A stretch of 64,000 nucleotides of DNA from Phyllobacterium sp. T1293. GTDB lineage: Bacteria; Pseudomonadota; Alphaproteobacteria; Rhizobiales; Rhizobiaceae. The DNA lies in assembly GCF_020731415.2 (NCBI RefSeq), contig NZ_CP088273.1, forward strand, positions 1,679,001-1,743,000, written 5' to 3'. The notes below the pieces were generated by a model. The model ran no database searches. It saw nothing but the letters and a program-made list of their open reading frames with translations, and had not been told where the DNA came from. Of the stretch, positions 23,000 to 32,641 are shown in pieces (position 1 is the stretch's first letter; each line of letters begins with the position of its first letter). The translations under genes and the position numbers were made by a program.

Positions 23000-24226
23000 A
23001 TGAATCGATACAGAAAATCTTTGCGGGCAAGCATAGCTGCGGCATGCCTCATAACGTTGTTTGCAGGAACATCTGGCGCCAGTGCGCAAGAAGCATGGCA
23101 GGGAAGTTGGGGCGCCAGCCCGGCATTCCCAATCGGCCCTGAACTCAGCAATGCCACGATACGGCAGTTTGTCCGCATCAGCGCCGGCGGATCAAAGGTT
23201 CGTCTGCGCTTTTCCAATGAGACCAGCACGCAGCCATTGGTTATCGGCGCGGCCCGCATCGCCCGTCCCGGCAATGCACCCGGTTCCATTGATCCTGCCA
23301 GCAGCCTGACGGTAACATTTGGCGGCGCAAATTCCATCACTGTTCCGCCGGGTGCCCCGGCAGTCTCGGACCCGATTGATCTGAACGTATCGGCTCTGGA
23401 TACTTTGGCGGTCAGCTTGTTTTTACCACGCTGGACCGGACCTTCCGTGGTGCATCCATTGGCGGAGCAAACTGCTTATCTGTCCATGTCCGGTGACAGC
23501 ACGGATACGCCTGCACTACCGGAAGCGACCACGCAAACCATGCGGTTCATGCTTTCACGGGTCGAAGTGATGGCCGAAGGCGGCACCTTGGTCACGCTTG
23601 GGGATTCAATTACCGACGGTTATGGCTCGGGTACCGACACCAATCAGCGCTGGCCTGATATTCTGGCTGAACGGCTGGCCAAATCAGGTGGTCCGGCGGT
23701 CGGTGTCGTGAATGCCGGGATCAGTGGCAACCGTGTGCTGCACGATTTACCGGAGGCAATGTTCGGCCCCAGCGCCCTCTCCCGGCTGGATCGGGACGTG
23801 CTCTCGGTTCCCGGGCTGCGCTGGGTGGTTGTCATGGAGGGTATTAACGATATTGGCCATTCAACATCGGCAGGTCTGTCCGAACAGACAGTAACGCCTG
23901 AAGATCTCATTGGCGGACTGAAACAGATTGTTGCCCGCACGCGTGCGCATGGCGTGAAAGCCTATTGCGCCACCCTGACGCCCTATGAGGGCACGGTCTT
24001 CGCGCATTATTTCACTCCGGAGGGCGAGATAAAACGTCAGGCAGTTAACAGCTGGATACGCACTCCAGACAATTGTGATGCGGTGATCGACTTTGATGCA
24101 ACCGTGCGCGATCAGGCGAATCCGACGCGTCTTCGCGCCGATTTCGATGTTGGCGACCATCTGCATCCAAACGCCGCCGGCTACAAAGCAATGGCGGAAG
24201 CGGTCGACCTTGGTCTCTTTCGCTAA
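23000..24226 (+). CDS. secreted SGNH/GDSL hydrolase
   Basis: A 408-residue protein with a signal peptide (ending GASAQE), an N-terminal beta-rich domain (about 30-185) and an SGNH hydrolase domain. Catalytic blocks are visible: block I LGDSITDGYGS with the nucleophile serine, a glycine block in VNAGISGNRVL, block III EGINDIGHS with Asn, and block V DHLHPNAAGY with the Asp-His pair. These enzymes are esterases on acetylated sugars or lipids. GAGGAAAA precedes the ATG at 23000. Its substrate is not evident from its neighbours. Confidence 0.88.
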   Translation: MNRYRKSLRASIAAACLITLFAGTSGASAQEAWQGSWGASPAFPIGPELSNATIRQFVRISAGGSKVRLRFSNETSTQPLVIGAARIARPGNAPGSIDPASSLTVTFGGANSITVPPGAPAVSDPIDLNVSALDTLAVSLFLPRWTGPSVVHPLAEQTAYLSMSGDSTDTPALPEATTQTMRFMLSRVEVMAEGGTLVTLGDSITDGYGSGTDTNQRWPDILAERLAKSGGPAVGVVNAGISGNRVLHDLPEAMFGPSALSRLDRDVLSVPGLRWVVVMEGINDIGHSTSAGLSEQTVTPEDLIGGLKQIVARTRAHGVKAYCATLTPYEGTVFAHYFTPEGEIKRQAVNSWIRTPDNCDAVIDFDATVRDQANPTRLRADFDVGDHLHPNAAGYKAMAEAVDLGLFR

Positions 24227-24317
24227 AGCTGCGCCGGAACTCAGCAGGTTTTGATGTCTGGCTATGGCGGGTGGTTCAAACTGATTCTGAAAACACAGTT
24301 GAGCGCTTGAAAGAGAG

Positions 24318-24394
24318 TGGCGATCCCGGCTGGATTCGAACCAGCGACCGTCGGCTTAGAAGGCCGGTGCTCTATCCAGCTGAGCTACGGGACC
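24318..24394 (-). tRNA. tRNA-Arg (anticodon TCT)
   Basis: 77 bases on the minus strand, with an acceptor stem starting GGTCCCG at 24394, a D-arm TAGCTCAGCTGGATAGAGCA, anticodon TCT in the loop CTTCTAA, a T-arm GGTTCGAATCC and an encoded CCA end at 24318-24320. Confidence 0.95.
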
Positions 24395-24450
24395 AGCTTT
24401 TTAACCGGCGATCACAGTATCGCCGGGAAATCCGAACAAAATGCAAACAG

Positions 24451-24756
24451 TCAGTGAGTCCAGGGCTGCTTACGATCAAAGCGGAAGTTTTCCGAATAGG
24501 AAACAACACGCCGTCTGGTTTCCTTGGGTTCCTGCACCGAATAGGCAATGCCGTTCTTCTGTGCATAGGCGATTGCCTCTTCCTTCGTTTCGAAGGACAG
24601 GCGAATCTGGCTCTTCATATCGCCCGATGACGTGTAGCCCATCAGCGGCTCAACCTTACGTGGCTGTTCCGGCTCAAACTCAAGCGTCCAGCCATCGGTT
24701 TTGGCCTTGCCTGATTGCATTGCTGTTTTTGCGGGGCTGTAAATACGTGCTGCCAT
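24451..24756 (-). CDS. complex I accessory subunit, NDUFS4-like (ETC complex I subunit)
   Basis: A 101-residue protein matching the alphaproteobacterial counterpart of mitochondrial NDUFS4 (18 kDa, AQDQ subunit). Conserved sequences include ARIYSPAKTAMQSGKAKT, WTLEFEPEQPRKVEPLMGYTSS, then DMKSQIRLSF, then EEAIAYAQKNGI and the C-terminal basic end around the former AQDQ core. It binds at the junction of the NADH dehydrogenase arm and stabilises the complex. As in related genomes it lies away from the nuo operon. It is flanked on both sides by tRNA genes on the same strand. Confidence 0.88.
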   Translation of the reverse strand: MAARIYSPAKTAMQSGKAKTDGWTLEFEPEQPRKVEPLMGYTSSGDMKSQIRLSFETKEEAIAYAQKNGIAYSVQEPKETRRRVVSYSENFRFDRKQPWTH

Positions 24757-24832
24757 CAGAAAAAATCCCTTTGTCTGAAATCCCGATATAGTACAGGCTT
24801 CGGTTCAGTACCAGCAGCATCATCGGTCAAAG

Positions 24833-24909
<77 letters not shown>

Positions 24910-25150
24910 TTCCAACTTGAACGTTGTGTGCAATAGAGAGTCGGAACCGGGAAAGCAATAGCCAGAAATAGGAAAACTTATGAAAATCGCATAATTGCTG
25001 TGCAGGCGTGAAATAGGGCCGAAAAGCCGCATGCAAAATCCTGCTGATTTGCCCTTTGCCTTGAAATCGCACACCAAATTGTAAGTATTGTTGCGACTCA
25101 GACCCGAATTTTCATACTCCGCTGCGGCTGCCGGCTTATATCTCCTCTCC

Positions 25151-25837
25151 TCATAGATCGAATGTCGCCTGCCCCTCATCAATGGCGGTCACAACACTGG
25201 CAGCCAGCGCACGGGTGATTTTTGATTTTTTCTCCAGCGCCGCACGATCAAGCTTATCGACAATGCGGCTGGCTGTGGAAAGCGAACGCTCAATATGGCT
25301 GACAAGGAAGCTGATGACATTGGGGTCAACGGCGATCTGCCGGTCGGCGAAGAGCTTGTAGAGCACCCCTGATAGCAGCATATCGTCCGGCTCACCGATC
25401 TCCACCGTCGTTGCCGCCTTCAGGCGCGACGCAAGATCAGGCAGTTTCACCGGCCAGTTGGCAGGCCAACGGCGCGAGGTCATGAGCAAGCTTGAGCCGC
25501 TCTGGCGCACAGTGTTGATGAGATGGAACAGACCAGCCTCGTCAATTGGGCCATCGCCGATGTTATCGATGAGAAATGGCCCGCTTTTGCCCGACGCGTC
25601 ACCGATATTTGCGGCGTCAATGACTGTGGCATCCGATTCGGCCTTCCAGACAGCGGCCAGATGGGTTTTGCCCGATCCCGTTGGTCCCGCGAGAATAACG
25701 ACTGGGGAAATCCACTCCGGCCAGCGATCAACAATATCCACCGCTGCCATGTTGGAGGCGGTGACAATCAGGTCGTCGCGAGAATATCCGGGCTCATGGC
25801 CAAGATCGAGCGGCAGTTGTCGCGGTGTATCGGTCAT
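25151..25837 (-). CDS. hdaA: DnaA-related regulatory protein HdaA
   Basis: A 228-residue AAA+ protein homologous to DnaA domain III. It opens with the sliding-clamp-binding segment RQLPLDLGHEP (QLxLDL type), then Walker A GPTGSGKTHLA and a degenerate Walker B FLIDNIGD. The C-terminal lid contains FLVSHIERSLSTASRIVDKLD. Hda proteins act with the DNA-loaded clamp to promote ATP hydrolysis by DnaA and so prevent re-initiation. The gene follows the permease gene on the same strand, about 33 bases apart, matching the usual rhizobial order. Confidence 0.88.
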   Translation of the reverse strand: MTDTPRQLPLDLGHEPGYSRDDLIVTASNMAAVDIVDRWPEWISPVVILAGPTGSGKTHLAAVWKAESDATVIDAANIGDASGKSGPFLIDNIGDGPIDEAGLFHLINTVRQSGSSLLMTSRRWPANWPVKLPDLASRLKAATTVEIGEPDDMLLSGVLYKLFADRQIAVDPNVISFLVSHIERSLSTASRIVDKLDRAALEKKSKITRALAASVVTAIDEGQATFDL

Positions 25838-25870
25838 GGCCAGTGAAATACAGTCAATACCGCCCTGATG

Positions 25871-27046
25871 TCACCGGATTTCTTTGGATTGCTCGATTTT
25901 GCGGGGATCGCCTGTGTAGAGCGGGGATTGCCGGTAGCGACTGATAACAAAGCGCACGAGAACACCCATGGCCGCAGCTGTTGGCACCGCAATCAGCATC
26001 CCGGTAAAGCCCAGAAGCGAACCGAAGGCAAACAGCGCAAACATCAACCACACTGGATGCAACCCGACCGAGGAGCCAACGAGTTTCGGCTGGAGAATGT
26101 TACCTTCAAAGAACTGGCCGACGAAGAACACGACAGCGACAGCGCCCACATAAAAATAATCAGGCCAGAACTGCACCAGCGCCACGCCAATCGCCAGCAC
26201 CAGTCCAACAAGCGAACCGACATAGGGAATGAAGCTGATGAGACCAGCGAAAAGGCCGATGAGCAGTCCGAAATTCAGACCAACTATGGTGAGGCCCACG
26301 GCATAGATCATGCCAAGTAGCAGGCACACAGTGCCCTGCCCGCGCACAAATCCGGCTATCGCCTTGTTCATGTCATTGGCGATATCGCGCACGGTCTGGA
26401 CATGATCGCGCGGCGTAAGATTGTCGATGCTTTGGACCATGCGGTCCCAGTCAAGCAGCATGTAGAAAGCCACAACCGGGGTCACGACAAAGAGCGCGGC
26501 AACGTCAATCAGCGTCTTGCCCGAACTCCAGATCGACTGGAGCAGAGTGGAAAGGAAGCCCGCGCCCTGCTGCAACAGGGAATCGAGGCTGTTGCGGATG
26601 ACGGAAGCATCAACGCCGATGAAATCCTTCAGCCATTGCGAATCGCGGTTGGCGATCAATTCCTGCAAACGTGCCACGTAGCTTGGCAAACGCGCGATAA
26701 AATCGGTCATCTGCGAGGCGAGGATCGGCACGAGGATCATCAGCAACAGCGCGAACGTGACCACAAACAGGATCAGGATGACGATGGTTGCGACAAGGCG
26801 CGACATCCCGAGGCGTTCCAGCCGGTCAGCGACAGGATCAAGGAAGTAGGCAAGCACAAGCCCTGCCACGAATGGCAGCAGGATGGACGAGAAGATGTAG
26901 AGGAACAGGGCCAGGAACACGACAGCGCCGGTCCAGAAAACCGCCTGACGGCGCACACTGGTGGCAAGCGTGTTCACCTGCACATCGACGTGGATGTCAT
27001 GCTCGGCCGGTGTGATCGTCTTCGTCTTACTTACGGATTTGCTCAT
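25871..27046 (-). CDS. AI-2E family (PerM-like) transporter
   Basis: A 391-residue membrane protein with eight predicted helices in the typical layout: two at the N-terminus, a middle periplasmic domain (about 95-190, LQELIANRDSQWLKDF) and a C-terminal cluster with GLISFIPYVGSLVG and GNILQPKLVGSSVGLHPVW, both family signatures. Members include AI-2 exporters and ion or metabolite permeases. The substrate here is unknown. Its start overlaps the upstream phosphatidyltransferase gene by 20 bases, so the two are likely coupled. Confidence 0.86.
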   Translation of the reverse strand: MSKSVSKTKTITPAEHDIHVDVQVNTLATSVRRQAVFWTGAVVFLALFLYIFSSILLPFVAGLVLAYFLDPVADRLERLGMSRLVATIVILILFVVTFALLLMILVPILASQMTDFIARLPSYVARLQELIANRDSQWLKDFIGVDASVIRNSLDSLLQQGAGFLSTLLQSIWSSGKTLIDVAALFVVTPVVAFYMLLDWDRMVQSIDNLTPRDHVQTVRDIANDMNKAIAGFVRGQGTVCLLLGMIYAVGLTIVGLNFGLLIGLFAGLISFIPYVGSLVGLVLAIGVALVQFWPDYFYVGAVAVVFFVGQFFEGNILQPKLVGSSVGLHPVWLMFALFAFGSLLGFTGMLIAVPTAAAMGVLVRFVISRYRQSPLYTGDPRKIEQSKEIR

Positions 27047-27575
27047 AGCCTGCCATATGTTTTGTCCATGCCACGAGATAGGCAGTGGAGGACGCTGCGG
27101 TCAAGAGTGCAACCACCCATACCAGAATCATCCGGCCTGCGCCGAACGAAAATTCAAACGTCATGTCTGCCAGTGTGAAGGCCACCAGTATGATCTGCAG
27201 GGCCGTATTCGCCTTGGAGACGAGAAGCGGACGCATTTCCACCGGATTGGCCATCACCGTCGAGAGCAGCACGGCACCTATAATGAGGATATCGCGCGAA
27301 ACAACGATGACAACCAGCCAGACCGGCAATTCATTGAGGAAACCGAGAACGACAAACAGCGTCACCAGCAGCAATTTATCAGCGATGGGATCAAGATAGG
27401 CACCAAGTTCCGTGCGCTGGTTATAGCGACGGGCAATATAGCCATCGACACCATCGGACACACCCGCCACGACAAAACCGATCAGCGCCGCGCCGACATA
27501 ACCGGAAAGCAGAGCCATGACGATGAAGGGAACGAGGATAAAGCGAAAAATGGTGATGTAATTGGGAATTGTCAC
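27027..27575 (-). CDS. CDP-alcohol phosphatidyltransferase
   Basis: A 182-residue membrane enzyme with the CDP-OH-P-transferase signature D-G-x2-A-R-x8-G-x3-D-x3-D, seen as DGVDGYIARRYNQRTELGAYLDP with IADK (residues 43-69). It transfers a phosphatidyl group from CDP-diacylglycerol to an alcohol. It is a paralogue of the PgsA at 42.1-42.6 kb and could be a cardiolipin synthase of the bacterial CDP-alcohol type or a second PGP synthase. About five helices are predicted. It is divergent from purM across a palindromic repeat. Confidence 0.85.
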   Translation of the reverse strand: MTIPNYITIFRFILVPFIVMALLSGYVGAALIGFVVAGVSDGVDGYIARRYNQRTELGAYLDPIADKLLLVTLFVVLGFLNELPVWLVVIVVSRDILIIGAVLLSTVMANPVEMRPLLVSKANTALQIILVAFTLADMTFEFSFGAGRMILVWVVALLTAASSTAYLVAWTKHMAGYEQIRK

Positions 27576-27622
27576 GCTATCGACTTCCTCGCATTTTCTT
27601 CTGTTTGTGGGTCTGGTTGGTC

Positions 27623-27868
27623 GTGTGTGGTTCGTGGTTCGACAAGCTCACCATGAGGGAGAGTGAGGATGCAAGGCTAATCGCCAGCATTGCGGATCAC
27701 TAAAATCACCAGCATTGCAGAATAGAGCGCCCTGCAACCCATCCATCCGCCTCATGGTGATGAAAGGGAGCTAAACGCTGTAACCTTTGTGATCTGCGAT
27801 TCCTACGATTATCGTTGTATCCCCACTCTCCCTCATGGTGAGCTTGTCGAACCACGAACCACGCACAC
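27623..27868. repeat. long palindromic intergenic repeat, copy A
   Basis: The arms (27623-27670 and 27822-27868) are inverted complements of nearly 45 bases containing TTCGTGGTTCGACAAGCTCA and CATGAGGGAGAGTG. The centre is less conserved but keeps TAATCGCCAGCATTGC. It lies in the divergent spacer between the phosphatidyltransferase gene and purM, so it may affect both promoters. Confidence 0.85.
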
Positions 27869-27985
27869 CCCCTTTTCAGGCTGCCAAACTGTCGATATCT
27901 GGTGTTTTCATCCGGCATGAGGCACTCAGAGCTTGCAGCGGCGGCGGAGTCGTGGCATTTCGCCAGCAATAATCCGGAGCTGACA

Positions 27986-29047
27986 ATGACGATCAAAAAT
28001 GGCCTCACCTATGCGCAGGCAGGCGTCGATATCGATGCTGGCAATCTGCTTGTCGAAAAGATCAAGCCGATCGTGCGCTCGACGCGCCGTCCCGGCGCCG
28101 ATGGCGAGATTGGCGGCTTTGGCGGTCTGTTCGATCTGAAAGCGGCGGGTTTTACCGATCCGGTTCTCGTCGCCGCCAATGATGGCGTCGGCACAAAACT
28201 CAAAATCGCCATCGATGCGGGCGTACACGACACTGTCGGCATCGACCTCGTTGCCATGTGCGTCAACGATCTGGTGGTTCAGGGTGCCGAACCGCTGTTC
28301 TTCCTTGATTATTTTGCCACCGGCAAGCTTGATCCGGATCAGGGCGCGGCCATCGTCACTGGCATCGCCGAAGGCTGCCTGCAGGCCGGATGCGCATTGA
28401 TCGGCGGCGAAACCGCAGAAATGCCCGGCATGTACCGCGATGGCGATTATGATCTTGCTGGTTTTGCTGTTGGTGCAGCGGAACGCAACCAGCTGCTGCC
28501 ATCAGGCGATATTGCCGAGGGTGATGTCATTCTGGGTCTCGCCTCCTCAGGCGTTCATTCCAACGGCTTTTCACTGGTCCGCCGCATTGTTGAACTATCA
28601 GGCCTTGGCTGGGATGCGGATGCCCCCTTCAAACCCGGTACAACACTTGGACAGGCATTGCTCACTCCCACCCGCATCTATGTGAAGCAGTTGCTGGCGG
28701 CAATCCGCGAAACCAACGCGATCAAGGCGCTGGCCCATATCACCGGTGGCGGTTTTCCTGACAATATTCCCCGCGTGCTGCCAAAAGACCTGACAGCCAG
28801 CATTGATCTTTCGGCCATCAAGGTGCCGCCAGTGTTTTCATGGCTGGCAAAGGTCGGCGGCGTCGAACGCGACGAGATGCTGCGCACATTCAATTGCGGC
28901 ATCGGCATGATCGCCGTTGTTGCGCCTGAACATGCCGACGCCGTACTGGCAGCGCTGAAGGCTCAGGGTGAGGATGCGGTGCGGCTTGGCACCATGGTCG
29001 CCCGCGCTGACACGGGTGTCGTCTATCAGGGCAATCTGGCGCTGTGA
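27986..29047 (+). CDS. purM: phosphoribosylformylglycinamidine cyclo-ligase (AIR synthetase)
   Basis: A 353-residue enzyme for the fifth step of purine synthesis: ATP-dependent closure of FGAM to AIR in the cytosol. It has the PurM signature [10 protein letters not shown], the ATP/phosphate region [40 protein letters not shown] (a hallmark block) and [16 protein letters not shown]. The ATG at 27986 has GGAGC upstream; the frame is open 28 codons further into the repeat. Its TGA overlaps the GTG start of purN. Confidence 0.95.
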   Translation: MTIKNGLTYAQAGVDIDAGNLLVEKIKPIVRSTRRPGADGEIGGFGGLFDLKAAGFTDPVLVAANDGVGTKLKIAIDAGVHDTVGIDLVAMCVNDLVVQGAEPLFFLDYFATGKLDPDQGAAIVTGIAEGCLQAGCALIGGETAEMPGMYRDGDYDLAGFAVGAAERNQLLPSGDIAEGDVILGLASSGVHSNGFSLVRRIVELSGLGWDADAPFKPGTTLGQALLTPTRIYVKQLLAAIRETNAIKALAHITGGGFPDNIPRVLPKDLTASIDLSAIKVPPVFSWLAKVGGVERDEMLRTFNCGIGMIAVVAPEHADAVLAALKAQGEDAVRLGTMVARADTGVVYQGNLAL

Positions 29048-29667
29048 GCAACAAAACTCCAAAGAAGCGTGTCGCGGTTCTGATTTCGGGTCGCGGCTCC
29101 AACATGACGGCTTTGATTGAAGCGGCCAAAGCAGCCGACTATCCGGCAGAGATCGTCGCTGTCATCGCCAACAAGGCGGACGCGGGCGGGCTGGATACGG
29201 CCAGAGCACACGGCATTGCCGCCCATGCCATCCCCCATCGTAACTATCCGACAAAACAGGCGCACGAAGCAGCTGTTTCTGAAGCGCTGCATGCGGCTGG
29301 TGCGGAAATCGTCTGCCTTGCCGGTTACATGCGGCTGATGTCAGCGGAGTTTGTTCAGGCGTGGGAAGGCCGGATGATCAATATTCACCCTTCCCTGCTG
29401 CCGCTATTCAAGGGCCTGCACACCCATGAGCAGGCTCTGGAAGCGGGCGTTCGCGTTCATGGCTGCACCGTGCATTTTGTCACGGCGGGCATGGATGAAG
29501 GCCCAATCATCGCCCAGACCGCCGTACCGGTGCTTAATGGCGATACGGCTGATAGCCTTGCATTACGGGTGCTATCCGTGGAACACGAAACCTATGCCGG
29601 TGCTCTTGCGCTGGTTGCTTCAGGCAAGGCCGCGACGAAAGATGGGCGTACGATTTTCAGCGATTGA
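29044..29667 (+). CDS. purN: phosphoribosylglycinamide formyltransferase
   Basis: A 207-residue enzyme that formylates GAR using 10-formyl-THF, the third step of purine synthesis. Motifs are [45 protein letters not shown] (with the catalytic Asn-His) and [17 protein letters not shown] (with the catalytic Asp). It starts with GTG overlapping the purM stop by four bases, so the two are translated together. Confidence 0.95.
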   Translation: MSNKTPKKRVAVLISGRGSNMTALIEAAKAADYPAEIVAVIANKADAGGLDTARAHGIAAHAIPHRNYPTKQAHEAAVSEALHAAGAEIVCLAGYMRLMSAEFVQAWEGRMINIHPSLLPLFKGLHTHEQALEAGVRVHGCTVHFVTAGMDEGPIIAQTAVPVLNGDTADSLALRVLSVEHETYAGALALVASGKAATKDGRTIFSD

Positions 29668-29673
29668 TAGAGT

Positions 29674-29979
29674 TCAAGCAGCATCCTGCTTTTTGGTCGC
29701 CACAGGCACCAAAGACAGCTTGAGTCCCAATACGTCAGCCACCTTAGTAATCGTTGCCAATCCAGGATTACCTTCACCGCTCAAAGCTTTGTATAGCGCT
29801 TGACGGGTAAGGCCGGTTTTTTGGGCAAGCTCGGTGATACCGCGTGCGCGCGCAATGTTACCCAAAGCGCGGGCTATTTCCGACGGAGTACCATCTTCGC
29901 ACGTTGCCAACAGATACTCTTCGATCATTTCTTCGGAATCGAGGTGCTGGGCAGTATCGTATGGGCTCAACTTTATCAT
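29674..29979 (-). CDS. antitoxin, HigA-like XRE-family protein
   Basis: A 101-residue antitoxin of the addiction-module antidote type: an N-terminal toxin-binding part (MIKLSPYDTAQHLDSEEMIE) and a helix-turn-helix with LAQKTGLTRQALYKALSGEG. It should bind the toxin and repress its own promoter. It overlaps the toxin gene by four bases and lies downstream of it, the reverse-order (HigBA) arrangement. The start at 29979 is supported by GGAAAG. It is convergent with purN, six bases between the stops. Confidence 0.85.
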   Translation of the reverse strand: MIKLSPYDTAQHLDSEEMIEEYLLATCEDGTPSEIARALGNIARARGITELAQKTGLTRQALYKALSGEGNPGLATITKVADVLGLKLSLVPVATKKQDAA

Positions 29980-30281
29980 GATCTTACTTTCCTTAAAGCA
30001 GCAGCCATTGTCTTTGCCTTTCTGATATCGCGATCCTGAGTGCTCTTGTCTCCACCACACAACAGGATAATCAGGACGTCGTTTCGCTCGATGAAATAGA
30101 CGCGGTAACCGGGACCATAATCAATTCGAAGTTCACTGACGCCGTCGCCGACAAGTTTGATGTCGCCGAGATTGCCGTCGATCAAGCGATCAAGTCGCAT
30201 CGCAATTCTGGCTCTGGCTCTTTGGTCTCTCAAGCCATCAATCCAGCTTAAAAAAGTGTCCGTCTTCTCAATCAATCTCAT
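29976..30281 (-). CDS. toxin, RelE/HigB-like (HI1419/DUF891 type)
   Basis: A 101-residue RelE-fold protein of the addiction-module killer type, with the conserved FLSWIDGLRDQRARARIAMR, GDIKLVGDGVSELRIDYGPG and YRVYFIERNDVLIILLCGGDK. Such toxins usually cleave mRNA on the ribosome. It is the first gene of the two-gene operon, with the antitoxin behind it. The upstream 80 bases are AT-rich and should hold the autoregulated promoter. Confidence 0.86.
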   Translation of the reverse strand: MRLIEKTDTFLSWIDGLRDQRARARIAMRLDRLIDGNLGDIKLVGDGVSELRIDYGPGYRVYFIERNDVLIILLCGGDKSTQDRDIRKAKTMAAALRKVRS

Positions 30282-30362
30282 AGAAAGTGTAAACCACAGT
30301 TGTCAAAATGTATAGGTACTTAAAATTTCAATTTCAGAAAAATATAAAATATATCAATAAAA

Positions 30363-32474
30363 TCAATTTATTGCAGGGCGGACCCATACCTTGCTGTCAT
30401 GGAAGGCAGAGCCGCCATAGGGCGCTGATGCATCGGAGCCAGTGAGGACATTAATCCCTTCACCGCGCTCGAAAGCGGAGTTGCGGAACAGGCCTTCGGA
30501 GATCACGACACCGCGCTTGAGGCCCGTGTGCAGACGGGCGTGAACCACCACCTCGCCGCGCTCATTGCCCACTTCCACACGTGCGCCTTCCTCAATGCCA
30601 AGCGTAGCGGCATCATCAGGATGGATCAGCAGTTCCGGACGGCCTTCTTTCAGCACCGAAGTCGGTGTTTCGGCAAAGGTTGAATTGAGGAAATTGTGGG
30701 CAGGTGATGTGCCCAAGCGGAATGGATGCTTTGCATCCGCTACCTCGATGGCTTCCCAATAATCGGGGAATTGCGGCAGGGTTTCGAATGGTCCTTGCGT
30801 GCCCATGGATTGCGGCGGACGGTTTGGCGATGGACTGCCGGTCCAATCGGGCTTGAAGCGGAACTTGCCGTCGGGCCAGTTAAAGCCCTTTTCGTAATGG
30901 GCAGTTTCATAATCCGGCTGAACGTCGAGCCAGCGCATTTCTTTCAGCACGTCATAACCCGGCAGATTGCTAGAGGCCATCATGTTGCCGATCAGCGTCT
31001 TGGCATCAAGATCAAAGCCCGGCAGATCGCCTACGCCAAGGCGTTTGGCCAGTTCGTTAATGACATAAAGATTGGGGCGGGTTTCGCCGGGGCCGTCGAT
31101 GAGCTTGGGGCCAAGCACAATATGCTGCTGGCCACCACCGCGATAAATATCGTCATGTTCCATGAACATGGTGGCCGGGAGCACCACATCAGCCATCTTT
31201 GCCGTATCAGTCATGAACTGTTCGTGGACGACCATGAACAGATCTTCGCGCGCCATGCCCTGCTTGATCAGACGCTGTTGCGGCGCGACATTTGCCGGAT
31301 TGGTGTTCTGGATCAGCATCGCCATAACGGGCGGGCCGCCATAGAGCGTCTCCTTGTCGCCGGTCAAAGCAAGGCCGATTTTCGACTGGTCAATATGGCG
31401 AACAGAGGTGTCCTTGAACGCCTGTCCCTCGATTTCCCGCTTATCCATCCGGAAAATGCCTGAATTGGAGTGAAATGCGCCGCCGCCTTCGTGCTTCCAC
31501 GCGCCTGTCACAGCCGCAATCGACAGTGCTGCATGCATATTGACTGCGCCATTGCGCTGGCGGGTAAAGCCATAGCCAAGCCGGAAGAATGTCTTTTTCG
31601 TCGTACCGACAAGGCGGGCGAACTCTTCGATTTCCGCAATCGAAAGACCGGTCAGAGCAGCCGCCCATTCGGGTGTGCGATCGCGTAGATGCGCCTCCAA
31701 TCCTTTGGGATCGTCCGTGTAACGGTTGAGATAATCCCAGTCGGCAAGACCATCGCGGAACAGCACATGCATGACGGCACAGGCGAGCGCGCCGTCGGTT
31801 CCCGGCTTCAGCACCAGCCCGAGATCAGCCTGACGAACGGTGGCGTTCTCATAAATATCGATGGCGACGATCTTGGCACCACGATCCTTGCGGGCGCGTA
31901 CCGCGTGGGTCATCACATTGACCTGTGTTGCCGCCGCATTGGTGCCCCAGATAACCACGCAATCGGATTTGGCCATTTCGCGCGGATCGACACCGCCAAG
32001 CTTGCCCGTGCCAGCGAAAAAGCCGGTCCATGCCATATTGGTGCAAAAACTGTCGAACTGGTTGGAATATTTTTTTGCATGGCGCAGGCGATGCATGGAG
32101 TCGCGCTGCACCAATCCCATTGTCCCCGCATAAATATAGGGCCAGATGCTTTGTGAGCCGTATTCGGCTTCTGCTTTCAGGAAACGGTCGGCGACGAGAT
32201 CGAGCGCCGCATCCCAGCTTGCCTCTTTCCAGACGCCCTCACCCTTGGAACCGCCACGGATAAGCGGCTTCAACAGCCGGTCCGCGTGATGGATACGCTC
32301 GGCATAGCGGGCAACCTTGGCGCAGATGACACCCGCCGTATAGGTGTTTTCCTTGGCACCGCGCACACGCCCGATCTGGCCTGAGTCGAGCACTTCGACA
32401 TCCAGCGCGCAGGTGGACGGGCAATCGTGAGGACAGGCTGAATGGCCAGTGCGAAGGATGACAGCTTTATTCAT
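30363..32474 (-). CDS. molybdopterin-dependent oxidoreductase (4Fe-4S, DMSO reductase superfamily)
   Basis: A 703-residue protein with a 4Fe-4S motif at the N-terminus (C14-x3-C18-x3-C22-x28-C51, in ACPHDCPSTC to GVICAKVARY). A molybdopterin domain follows with WDYLNRYTDDP and NTNPANVAPQQRLIK, then a C-terminal molydopterin-binding domain (LLIHPDDAATLGIEEGARVEV). The fold is that of formate dehydrogenases and BisC-like enzymes. It lacks a Tat signal, so it is cytoplasmic. No electron-transfer partner or maturation gene is nearby, and the substrate is not evident. Orphan enzymes of this type are frequent in rhizobia. Confidence 0.85.
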   Translation of the reverse strand: MNKAVILRTGHSACPHDCPSTCALDVEVLDSGQIGRVRGAKENTYTAGVICAKVARYAERIHHADRLLKPLIRGGSKGEGVWKEASWDAALDLVADRFLKAEAEYGSQSIWPYIYAGTMGLVQRDSMHRLRHAKKYSNQFDSFCTNMAWTGFFAGTGKLGGVDPREMAKSDCVVIWGTNAAATQVNVMTHAVRARKDRGAKIVAIDIYENATVRQADLGLVLKPGTDGALACAVMHVLFRDGLADWDYLNRYTDDPKGLEAHLRDRTPEWAAALTGLSIAEIEEFARLVGTTKKTFFRLGYGFTRQRNGAVNMHAALSIAAVTGAWKHEGGGAFHSNSGIFRMDKREIEGQAFKDTSVRHIDQSKIGLALTGDKETLYGGPPVMAMLIQNTNPANVAPQQRLIKQGMAREDLFMVVHEQFMTDTAKMADVVLPATMFMEHDDIYRGGGQQHIVLGPKLIDGPGETRPNLYVINELAKRLGVGDLPGFDLDAKTLIGNMMASSNLPGYDVLKEMRWLDVQPDYETAHYEKGFNWPDGKFRFKPDWTGSPSPNRPPQSMGTQGPFETLPQFPDYWEAIEVADAKHPFRLGTSPAHNFLNSTFAETPTSVLKEGRPELLIHPDDAATLGIEEGARVEVGNERGEVVVHARLHTGLKRGVVISEGLFRNSAFERGEGINVLTGSDASAPYGGSAFHDSKVWVRPAIN

Positions 32475-32641
32475 GCTTTATGCATAGCGCAGTTTGAACG
32501 CCGCTGAAATGGCCTGCATTGTCCTTCTTGTCCCTGTCAGGACGCGCGAAATGTCGCGACAACGCTTGACGACCGGCTGTTGAATTGATAGTTAAGCAAT
32601 CACTTTAGTATTTTTATTCGACGCTGGATGGGAGGTCCGAC

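Noticed and set aside
26402-27178. 258-codon plus-strand frame opposite the AI-2E transporter gene
   Set aside because: Composition is that of an antisense shadow, rich in His, Gln and Arg; the opposite strand has a family match.
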